Part shown: piece by piece, positions 57,901 through 64,000 of the stretch
Layout of the letters: each line of letters begins with the position of its first letter
Numbering within the stretch: position 1 is the first letter of the stretch
Source: an uncultured Pelagibacteraceae bacterium
GTDB taxonomy: Bacteria > Pseudomonadota > Alphaproteobacteria > Pelagibacterales > Pelagibacteraceae
Reading direction: 5' to 3'
Length of the DNA: 64,000 nt
Assembly (NCBI GenBank): GCA_902583585.1
Contig: CACHWN010000004.1
Location: forward strand, 29,490 to 93,489
Notes under the pieces: model-generated
Database searches by the model: none
What the model was told of the DNA's origin: nothing
What the model saw: the letters and a program-made list of their open reading frames with translations, nothing else
Position numbers and translations under genes: made by a program

Positions 57901-59212
57901 TAACTAATTCTTTTATTTCAATTGATTTTTCTCCACCAGAGCTAAGGTTCCTTAAAGTTGGTTTACCTGATTTAATTTCATTCTCACCATATAAAATGAC
58001 TGCTGGAGATTTTATTTTGTTTGCATACTCCATTTGTTTTTTGAGTTTATTTTCGCCAGGATAAATTTCAGTGCTAACACCAGCCTTTCTTAATATTGTT
58101 TGCACATTTATATAATCCTTCATCAAATTTTCATCGAGAACACAAATCACGACTGGTTTAGATTGTTTTACTTTAAATTCTTTTTTTTGCATCAAAGCAT
58201 AAACCAAGCGATCTAAACCAATTGATATCCCTGTAGCAGGAGCATCGTAATTACCAAAATTATTTACCAAATTATCGTATCTTCCACCTCCTCCTATAGA
58301 TCCAAATTGAATTACTTGTCCTTTATTATTTGTTACATCAAATTTTAAATTCACCTCAAAAATAATTCCTGTGTAATATTCTAGTCCTCTAATTATCGAT
58401 GGATCGAATTCAAAATTATTAAAATTGTAATCCTTAAAGATTTTCAATATTTTAACTAAATCATCAGTCTCAGGTGAATTTTTCTTGATTGTTTCCTCTA
58501 TAATTTTAACATCCTCAAGTTTTAAATTAGCTCCTTTTGTGAAATCACCTGATTTATCTTTTCTACCCTCGGTTAATAATTCTTTTACTCCATTCCAACC
58601 AAGTCTATCAATTTTATCAAGAGCTCTAAGAGAGGTAAGCTTTTGTTGGTTATCGCTTATATTTATCTTTTTAAATAATTCTTCAGTGATTTTCCTTGAT
58701 GAGATTTTAATTATATACTCTGACTTTGTAAGACCGCATTTTTCTAGAATTTCTGAAATCATAACACACAATTCGGCATCTGCTTGTAAGCTTTTTGTTC
58801 CAACATAATCTGCATCAAATTGTAAGAACTCTCTGAACCTACCAGGTCCCGGCTTTTCATTTCTCCAAACAGTACCAAGTTGATATCTTTTAAATGGTTT
58901 GGGAATTTCTAAATAATTCTTTGCGAAGTACCTAGCCAAGGGTGCTGTAAGATCGTATCTTAATGATAACCATTTGTTCTCATCTTTAAATGAAAAAACG
59001 CCTTCATCTGGTCTATCTTTATCTGGTAAAAATTTTCCAATACTATCTGAATACTCAAAACTTGGAGTTTCAAGATATTGAAAACCATACTTAATCATAA
59101 CTTCTTTAATATTAGAAATTATAAAATCACGCACGAGTAGTTCTTTTTCTTGTCTGTCTACAAACCCTAATGGAAGTTCTTTAGAAAGTTTGTTCTTTTT
59201 TTCTTTTGTCAT
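57878..59212 (-). CDS. hisS: Histidyl-tRNA synthetase
   Basis: Class II synthetase charging tRNA-His. Motif 2 contains KPFKRYQLGTVWRNEKPGPGRFREF, the histidine loop has RGLEYYTG, and motif 3 is GISIGLDRL. A C-terminal anticodon domain is present. 444 residues are used from the ATG at 59212, which lies 4 nt after the CCA end of tRNA-His. The next in-frame ATG is about 40 codons downstream, too far in. An open frame extends upstream through the tRNA but is non-coding. Confidence 0.95.
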   Translation of the reverse strand: MTKEKKNKLSKELPLGFVDRQEKELLVRDFIISNIKEVMIKYGFQYLETPSFEYSDSIGKFLPDKDRPDEGVFSFKDENKWLSLRYDLTAPLARYFAKNYLEIPKPFKRYQLGTVWRNEKPGPGRFREFLQFDADYVGTKSLQADAELCVMISEILEKCGLTKSEYIIKISSRKITEELFKKINISDNQQKLTSLRALDKIDRLGWNGVKELLTEGRKDKSGDFTKGANLKLEDVKIIEETIKKNSPETDDLVKILKIFKDYNFNNFEFDPSIIRGLEYYTGIIFEVNLKFDVTNNKGQVIQFGSIGGGGRYDNLVNNFGNYDAPATGISIGLDRLVYALMQKKEFKVKQSKPVVICVLDENLMKDYINVQTILRKAGVSTEIYPGENKLKKQMEYANKIKSPAVILYGENEIKSGKPTLRNLSSGGEKSIEIKELVNEIKKII

Positions 59213-59216
59213 TTTT

Positions 59217-59293
59217 TGGTACAGCAGGGTGGATTCGAACCACCGACCCCTAGTTCCACAAACTAGTGCTCTAACCAACTGAGCTACTGCTGC
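59217..59293 (-). tRNA. tRNA-His (anticodon GTG)
   Basis: The minus strand folds as a cloverleaf: acceptor GCAGCAG with CTGCTGT (a G-U pair at 1:72), a D arm AGCTCAGTTGGTTAGAGC, an anticodon stem CTAGT/ACTAG with loop TTGTGGA, a T arm with GGTTCGAATCC, and encoded CCA. The discriminator is A73, and the base before G1 is T, so the usual G-1:C73 identity pair is absent, as known for many Alphaproteobacteria. It is 77 nt, just upstream of hisS. Confidence 0.97.
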
Positions 59294-59340
59294 ATCCCTT
59301 TTGTTTTTATCTTAATTTTAATTAAATTTATATATTTTTG

Positions 59341-59346
59341 ATTATA
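59341..59346 (-). promoter_or_regulatory. Possible -10 box for the tRNA-His-hisS operon
   Basis: On the minus strand TATAAT (59346 to 59341) is a perfect -10 hexamer about 48 bp before the tRNA-His 5' end, so transcription would begin near 59334. No good -35 box is found at 16-18 bp. It overlaps the stop codon of a small candidate leader ORF. Both readings cannot be strong at once. Confidence 0.3.
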
Positions 59347-59422
59347 AGCTAAGCAATAGCCTAGCGTGCATTCTGTGAGAATGTGCTCTAAATGTTGAAA
59401 TGATTCTTTTTTTTGTAATCAT
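59342..59422 (-). other. Candidate 26-residue leader ORF with two hairpins
   Basis: From ATG 59422 to TAA 59342 the minus strand encodes a 26-residue peptide with three His (14, 16, 19) and a Leu-rich end (RLLLSL), upstream of tRNA-His-hisS-hisZ-hisG. A weak AGAG precedes the ATG by about 5 nt. Its second half coincides with two adjacent hairpins: 59366-59386 (core CATTCT, loop GTG, AGAATG) and 59348-59365 (seven pairs, one G-U on the minus strand). A random ORF of this length is not rare here, so it is speculative. Confidence 0.2.
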
Positions 59423-59468
59423 GATCTCTATGTAAAAAATAATTGTGACTTTTTCAAGATGAAATTAG

Positions 59469-59509
59469 CGGGACAATAAAAATAGTTTAAGACTAGAATT
59501 AATGTCCCG
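59469..59509. repeat. Inverted repeat downstream of cspA
   Basis: CGGGACA (59469-59475) and TGTCCCG (59503-59509) form a perfect 7-bp stem with a 27-nt loop that holds a smaller TAGT/ACTA hairpin (59483-59495). It lies 28 bp after the cspA stop. There is no T run on either side, so it is not a standard terminator; it may stabilise the cspA message. The rest of 59294-59536 (243 bp, the longest gene-free stretch) is AT-rich with the leader ORF and hairpins listed separately. Confidence 0.4.
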
Positions 59510-59536
59510 ATAATCAGTGATTTTTGGAAATTTAGA

Positions 59537-59749
59537 TTAAGATGTTTTCTGCAGTTTTACTGCTGAAGGACCTTTTTCTGTGCTCTCCACTTCAAACGTT
59601 AACTCATCACCCTCGTTTAAATACTTTAAACCAGCTTCTCTTACCGCAGAAGAATGGACGAACACGTCTTTTTCTTTGTCTTCTCTTTCAATGAAACCAT
59701 ACCCTTTAGTACCATTGAACCACTTTACTTTTCCTTTTAGTGTACTCAT
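59537..59749 (-). CDS. cspA: Cold shock protein, CspA family
   Basis: A 70-residue single-stranded nucleic-acid-binding protein acting as an RNA chaperone. RNP1 is KGYGFIE and RNP2 is VFVHSSAV, in the usual five-strand fold, starting [19 protein letters not shown]. An AAGGAAA sequence lies about 10 nt before the ATG. It is monocistronic in appearance, with 133 bp upstream to accA. Confidence 0.97.
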   Translation of the reverse strand: MSTLKGKVKWFNGTKGYGFIEREDKEKDVFVHSSAVREAGLKYLNEGDELTFEVESTEKGPSAVKLQKTS

Positions 59750-59810
59750 ATGTGTTATGTTTCCTTATTATTATTAACTTAAACTAACTTAAAGCTAGCG
59801 TTGGACACGT

Positions 59811-59837
59811 TAAATAGATTTGCTTAGGAAAAGTCAA
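59811..59837 (-). promoter_or_regulatory. Possible cspA promoter
   Basis: On the minus strand TTGACT (59837-59832) is followed after 15 bp by TATTTA (59816-59811), or after 17 bp by TTTAAC. Either would give a 5' leader of about 50-55 nt before cspA. The remainder of 59750-59882 is AT-rich, with a repeated AACTTAAA element in the leader. Only the -35 match is good. Confidence 0.35.
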
Positions 59838-59882
59838 TAGGTGAAAAATATTATTTGACGCAATTGTTTTTTTGCAACAATA

Positions 59883-60989
59883 CTAAGATAAAAGCGCTAA
59901 TATTGCTGCAATTGCAACTAAAGCTAGTCCTCCGTAAACATATTTATTTTTATTTAAGTGAAGTTTGAGTTTACCAAAGTTTGATTCTCTATAACTTAAA
60001 CCGCCACTTGATGAGCCCGGGGATATGCTTAATCCCTCGTCTCTTCCAATTTGAAGGAATTTTGACTTTCTATGCTCATAGATTTCATCTTTACCATAAG
60101 ATTCAAAAATTTTTAAATTCTTTAAAATTGATTGCTTTATGTCAGCTGCAATATTTTCAGGATCACGATGAGCTCCTCCCAAAGGTTCAGGTATAATCTC
60201 ATCAATAATTTTTAATCTTAAGAGGTCTTGAGCGGTAAGCTTCATTGCTTCAGCCGCTTGCAAAGATTTACTTGGATCACGCCAAAGTATTGACGCACAT
60301 CCCTCTGGAGAAATTACCGAGTAAATAGAATTTTCTAACATGATAACTTTATTTGATGAAGCTAAAGCAATAGCTCCCCCGGATCCACCTTCTCCGATAA
60401 TTATTGAAATATTTGGGACAGTTAAAGACATACAACATTCTATAGAGTTTGCGATAGCAGAAGCTTGCCCTCTTTGCTCAGCACCTAAACCTGGATAAGC
60501 ACCAGGGGTATCTATAAAACTTATTACAGGTATTTGAAATCTATCAGCAAGCTTCATTAACCTAATACACTTTCTGTATCCTTCTGGCCGCATCATTCCA
60601 AAATTTCTTTCAATTCTACTGTTTAAATCCTCTCCTTTTTCCTGACCGATAACTAGAACTGATTTGTTTTCGATAAGGCCAAAGCCTGCAATTACTGACT
60701 TATCGTCTCCAAAAAATCTGTCACCAGATAATAGTGTAAATTTAGAAAAGATTTTTTTTATATAGTAGTGTGCTTTAGGACGATCTTCATGTCTAGCTAC
60801 TTGAGTTTTTTGCCAACTATTGAGATTTGAATATATCTCTTCAAGTTTTTGATTAATTTCTAATTGGGTGTTTTTAATTTTATTTGTGTCTACTTCAGAT
60901 ATGCCTTCTGAACCAAATGGGCTCTTCAATGTATCTACTTCTTGTTCTAAAGCTTTTATTTCTTTTTCAAAATCTAAATAATTTTTCAT
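59883..60989 (-). CDS. accA: Acetyl-CoA carboxylase carboxyltransferase subunit alpha with C-terminal membrane helix
   Basis: Alpha half of the carboxyltransferase that makes malonyl-CoA for fatty acids. The N-terminal coil (about 1-50), then FGLIENKSVLVIGQEKG, GAYPGLGAEQRGQ and IIGEGGSGGAIAL match AccA over about 318 residues. The remaining about 50 residues are extra: a Ser/Gly-rich linker (SISPGSSSGGLSYRE) and a terminal hydrophobic helix at about 350-368 (VYGGLALVAIAAILALL). Total 368 versus about 320 usually. The helix suggests tail-anchoring to the inner membrane. Confidence 0.93.
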   Translation of the reverse strand: MKNYLDFEKEIKALEQEVDTLKSPFGSEGISEVDTNKIKNTQLEINQKLEEIYSNLNSWQKTQVARHEDRPKAHYYIKKIFSKFTLLSGDRFFGDDKSVIAGFGLIENKSVLVIGQEKGEDLNSRIERNFGMMRPEGYRKCIRLMKLADRFQIPVISFIDTPGAYPGLGAEQRGQASAIANSIECCMSLTVPNISIIIGEGGSGGAIALASSNKVIMLENSIYSVISPEGCASILWRDPSKSLQAAEAMKLTAQDLLRLKIIDEIIPEPLGGAHRDPENIAADIKQSILKNLKIFESYGKDEIYEHRKSKFLQIGRDEGLSISPGSSSGGLSYRESNFGKLKLHLNKNKYVYGGLALVAIAAILALLS

Positions 60990-61049
60990 ATAAAATGATA
61001 CAATAATGTTAGTATTATTATATTATGAAATAATGTAAAGATCGACGTT

Positions 61050-63191
61050 ATGAATATGATAGAGAAAAATAACCTAAAAATAAGTCAAACTTTGTTTGAT
61101 TTTGTGAATAATGAAGCTATTCCTGGAACTGGATTAAAGCCAGAAAATTTTTGGGATGAATTTTCAAAAATCATTCATGAACTCACTCCTATCAATAAAA
61201 ATTTAATAAATAAAAGAGGCACAATTCAAAAACAAATTGATACTTGGCACAAATCAAATAGGGGGAAAGAATTAGACAAAAAAGAGTATATTAATTTTTT
61301 GAAGTCAATTGGATATCTATTTGATGAGAAAGAGGATTTCAAAATTGAAACGACTCAAGTTGATAGAGAAATATCATCAGTTGCAGGACCACAACTTGTA
61401 GTTCCAGTTGATAATGCTAGATATGCTTTGAATGCTGCTAATGCAAGGTGGGGAAGTTTATATGACGCTTTATACGGTGTAGATATTATATCAGGTAAAG
61501 CAGGAAAAGATTGGGATCGAGATAGGGCTTTAAAAGTTATAGATTATGTTAGAGGTTTTTTTGATGAGAACATTCCAATATCAAAGTTAAGTTGGAAATA
61601 TATTTCTAGAATTGAAATTGATGACGATAAGTTAGTTTTTTATAGTGAGGAGAAAAAATATTTTCTTAAAGATAATAATCAATTTGTTGGATTTACTGGT
61701 AGTAAAGAAAAACCTGACTCAATTTTAATTAAAAACAATAACCTTCACATTGATATTATGATTAACCCAAATACAATGGTGGGAAAGATTGATAAGGCAT
61801 CTATCTCTGATATAATTGTTGAGTCAGCACTTTCTACAATTATAGATAATGAAGACTCAGTTGCAGCTGTGGACTCCACAGATAAAGTAAATTGCTATCG
61901 AAATTGGTTAGGACTTATGAAGGGAAATTTAACCTCTACTTTTCAAAAAAATGGAAAAAAGGTTACTAGAAAGCTTAACCCAGATAGAGCTTACATTTCT
62001 AAAGATGGAAAGAAAATATTACTACATGGAAGAGCTTTGTTACTGAATAGAAATGTTGGGCACCTGATGACTAATCCCTCAATACTACTAAAAGATGGAT
62101 CTGAAATACCAGAAGGAATTATGGATGCCTTTATATCTACTTTGTGTGCTCTTCATGATTTCAAAAATAAAAAGAATTCAAGAACTCAATCAGTTTACAT
62201 TGTTAAACCAAAAATGCATGGGCCTGAAGAAGTTTCATTTACTAATATCTTATTTGAAAAAGTTGAAATGGCATTAGGAATCGAAAAGTATTCAATTAAA
62301 GTTGGTATAATGGATGAAGAAAGAAGAACTACTGTAAATTTGAAGGAATGCATTAGACAAGTAAAAAATAGGATTGTTTTTATTAATACAGGTTTTCTAG
62401 ACAGAACAGGTGACGAGATGCATACATCTTTTGAAGCAGGTCCAATGATCTTTAAAGGAGATATGAAAAAATCAACTTGGCTAAATGCTTATGAAAACTG
62501 GAACGTAGATGTAGGCTTAAGTTGTGGTTTTTCTGGTAAAGCTCAAATTGGAAAAGGAATGTGGGCAATGCCAGATCAAATGGCTAACATGATGGATCAA
62601 AAAATCTCTCATCCAAAATCTGGCGCAAACTGCGCTTGGGTTCCATCTCCAACTGCAGCTACTTTGCATTCTTTGCATTATCACAAAATAAATGTATTTG
62701 AGGAACAAAATAAAATTAGTTTAAGGAATAAAGCTAATATAGAAGATATTTTAGAAATTCCTAAAGCGGATAGACCTAACTGGTCAATTGAAGATATTAA
62801 CAGAGAATTAGAAAATAATGCACAGGGAATATTAGGTTATGTGGTCAGGTGGGTAGATCAAGGAGTTGGCTGTTCTAAAGTTCCTGACATTAACAATGTT
62901 GGTTTAATGGAAGACAGAGCAACTTTACGAATTTCTTCACAACATATAGCTAATTGGTTACATCACAAAATTTGTAGCGAAGACCAAGTAATGAAAATTA
63001 TGAAAAAAATGGCTAAAACTGTTGATGCTCAAAATCAAAAAGATCCTCTTTATATCAAAATGTCAGATAACTTTGAAAACTCTATAGCATTTTCAGCGGC
63101 CTGTGATCTTGTTTTTAAGGGAAGATATCAACCCTCTGGCTACACAGAACCTTTACTTCATAAAAAAAGGTTAGAAAAAAAAAATATTTAA
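61050..63191 (+). CDS. glcB: Malate synthase G
   Basis: Condenses glyoxylate with acetyl-CoA to malate. The long G isoform is clear: [22 protein letters not shown] near residue 110, [22 protein letters not shown] with the acid and substrate site, [15 protein letters not shown] with the reactive Cys, and a C-terminal [12 protein letters not shown]. Length 713 is normal. Only 60 bp separate it from the divergent accA. No Shine-Dalgarno and no glycine riboswitch are visible there. Its last 4 bp overlap recR. Confidence 0.97.
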   Translation: MNMIEKNNLKISQTLFDFVNNEAIPGTGLKPENFWDEFSKIIHELTPINKNLINKRGTIQKQIDTWHKSNRGKELDKKEYINFLKSIGYLFDEKEDFKIETTQVDREISSVAGPQLVVPVDNARYALNAANARWGSLYDALYGVDIISGKAGKDWDRDRALKVIDYVRGFFDENIPISKLSWKYISRIEIDDDKLVFYSEEKKYFLKDNNQFVGFTGSKEKPDSILIKNNNLHIDIMINPNTMVGKIDKASISDIIVESALSTIIDNEDSVAAVDSTDKVNCYRNWLGLMKGNLTSTFQKNGKKVTRKLNPDRAYISKDGKKILLHGRALLLNRNVGHLMTNPSILLKDGSEIPEGIMDAFISTLCALHDFKNKKNSRTQSVYIVKPKMHGPEEVSFTNILFEKVEMALGIEKYSIKVGIMDEERRTTVNLKECIRQVKNRIVFINTGFLDRTGDEMHTSFEAGPMIFKGDMKKSTWLNAYENWNVDVGLSCGFSGKAQIGKGMWAMPDQMANMMDQKISHPKSGANCAWVPSPTAATLHSLHYHKINVFEEQNKISLRNKANIEDILEIPKADRPNWSIEDINRELENNAQGILGYVVRWVDQGVGCSKVPDINNVGLMEDRATLRISSQHIANWLHHKICSEDQVMKIMKKMAKTVDAQNQKDPLYIKMSDNFENSIAFSAACDLVFKGRYQPSGYTEPLLHKKRLEKKNI

Positions 63192-63793
63192 TCTGTAACA
63201 GGAACTCTATTTTTAAAAGCTGAAAATAAAGTACCGTCATCTAATTGCTCTATTTCTCCTCCTACAGGTAAGCCTTGAGCTAATTTAGTAACTTTAATTT
63301 TATTATTCTTAATAGTATCTTCAATGTAGTGAGCAGTTGTTTGACCTTCAACAGTAGCACTTGTAGCAATGATAACTTCTTTTAAATTATTTTTTTTTAT
63401 TCTTTTAACTAAAGAATCAATAAGTAAATTTTTTTGTTCATAGTTTTCATTAGAATTTAATGTCCCCCCTAGTATATGATAATGCCCTTTATAAATATTT
63501 GCAGAGTCAATAACCCACATATCAGCCAAGTTCTCTACTACACAAATTTTGTCATAAGTATTGTCTGATGAACAAATACAAATTTTATCTATTACCTTTA
63601 AATTTCCACAATCACTACATCTAACAACTTTTTTATAAACTTCAGCTAAAGCCTTTGCCAAAGGTTTGACCATATTATCTTTATTGTTTATTAATTTGAG
63701 GATTATCCTTTTTGCAGATTTAGGACCTAGGCCTGGTAGCTTGGAAAATTGCTTAATAAGTTCATTTATCTCGGGTATATTATTTTCCATCAA
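63188..63793 (-). CDS. recR: Recombination mediator RecR
   Basis: Works with RecO to load RecA at gaps. It has an N-terminal helix-hairpin-helix ([15 protein letters not shown]), a four-cysteine zinc finger ([16 protein letters not shown]) and a Toprim domain ([17 protein letters not shown]). Length 201 is typical. It overlaps the upstream ybaB-like gene by 4 bp and the convergent glcB by 4 bp. Confidence 0.97.
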   Translation of the reverse strand: MMENNIPEINELIKQFSKLPGLGPKSAKRIILKLINNKDNMVKPLAKALAEVYKKVVRCSDCGNLKVIDKICICSSDNTYDKICVVENLADMWVIDSANIYKGHYHILGGTLNSNENYEQKNLLIDSLVKRIKKNNLKEVIIATSATVEGQTTAHYIEDTIKNNKIKVTKLAQGLPVGGEIEQLDDGTLFSAFKNRVPVTD

Positions 63794-64000
63794 AAAGGTA
63801 ATTTTAAATCTAATGGTAAATTTAAGCCACCAGTAATTTTAGATAATTCTTCTGCAGATTTTTTTTTTAAATTTTCTTTTGCATTGTTATAAGCAGCGAT
63901 TATTAAATCATTAATTATTTCTTGACTTTCTTTTTTTGCCTCTTCAGAAATTACGATTGATTTTAAATCATAATTGCCCGACAAAACAACTTTTACTAAG
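63790..64000 (-). CDS. YbaB/EbfC family nucleoid-associated protein, 5' part outside the window
   Basis: C-terminal part of a small DNA-binding protein usually encoded before recR (dnaX-ybaB-recR order). The frame is open to the window edge and reads LVKVVLSGNYDLKSIVIS, the family's central strand, so a TTG at 63984 is internal and the gene starts beyond 64000. The C terminus shows the expected amphipathic helix and ends LPLDLKLPF. About 70 of some 105 residues are visible. Confidence 0.9.
   Translation of the reverse strand, partial: LVKVVLSGNYDLKSIVISEEAKKESQEIINDLIIAAYNNAKENLKKKSAEELSKITGGLNLPLDLKLPF

Noticed and set aside
59213..59278. Open frame extending hisS upstream through tRNA-His (22 more codons).
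   Set aside because: The region is the tRNA gene itself; the predicted residues have no HisRS similarity, and ATG 59212 is the first start outside the tRNA.
59469..59509. Inverted repeat after cspA as a rho-independent terminator.
   Set aside because: The loop is long and no T run follows on either strand.

Overview
The window reads as a chromosome segment from a streamlined, very AT-rich alphaproteobacterium, most likely a member of Pelagibacterales (SAR11). Support for Alphaproteobacteria: a CcrM-type GANTC methylase, the short-form HisG plus HisZ pair, split b/b' subunits in a stand-alone F0 operon, a petABC operon, DUF2093, DUF1289 and DUF3035 families, the mutY-DUF721-dsbA-smc order, and a tRNA-His that has A73 and no encoded G-1. 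Support for SAR11 in particular: A/T-saturated codons, almost no intergenic DNA, and a retinal (beta-carotene plus Blh) pathway. The lineage is inferred; I could not run a placement.

Layout. 1-3 kb: end of prs, then rplY, pth, ychF. 3-5.6 kb (minus): cytochrome bc1 complex (petA, petB, petC). 5.6-7.4 kb: trmL, hemF, greA. 7.4-11.3 kb (minus): a TPR protein, ispE, tRNA-Gln and the CCA-adding enzyme. 11.3-13.7 kb: a family-4 uracil-DNA glycosylase, rnhB and ccrM. 13.7-15.9 kb (minus): a flavin monooxygenase and mutY. 15.9-28.3 kb (plus): one long, nearly gapless run of DUF721, dsbA-like, an unusually short smc, atpI-B-E-F'-F, crtI-crtB-crtY-blh, ispH, thrB and rnhA. 28.3-35.7 kb (minus): cytochrome c oxidase and its assembly factors (ctaC, D, B, a 37-residue protein, ctaG, ctaE, surf1), then thrC and a peroxiredoxin. 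35.7-45.6 kb: rsmE, a block of small metabolic and redox genes, then ubiA and lipid A/Kdo genes (msbA, waaA, lpxK, lpxL). 45.6-54 kb: purD, rsmD, pgi, a BamF-like lipoprotein, lspA, ileS, ribF and a HAD phosphatase. 54.2-56.2 kb: groES-groEL behind a sigma-32-type promoter. 56.2-59.3 kb (minus): tRNA-His-hisS-hisZ-hisG. 59.3-64 kb: cspA, accA with a membrane tail, malate synthase G, recR and the start of a ybaB-like gene.

Functional themes are respiration and proton-motive-force machinery (bc1, aa3-type oxidase, F0), with retinal synthesis genes placed directly behind F0 and ispH closing that run. No rhodopsin and no crtE are in the window. There are no insertion sequences, phage genes, CRISPR arrays or rRNAs, and no gene-free stretch exceeds 300 bp; the longest is 59294-59536 (243 bp).

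No wholly new multi-gene system is evident. The most interesting signals are small and regulatory. Both tRNA genes end 4 or 7 nt before the start codon of a gene that acts on tRNA. A short His-containing ORF with two back-to-back hairpins precedes the histidine operon. Three GANTC sites lie in the 78 bp before ccrM. The SMC lacks a visible hinge. AccA carries a C-terminal transmembrane helix. The groEL terminator is embedded in the hisG coding sequence. All nine convergent gene pairs have 3' ends that overlap or lie within 6 bp.
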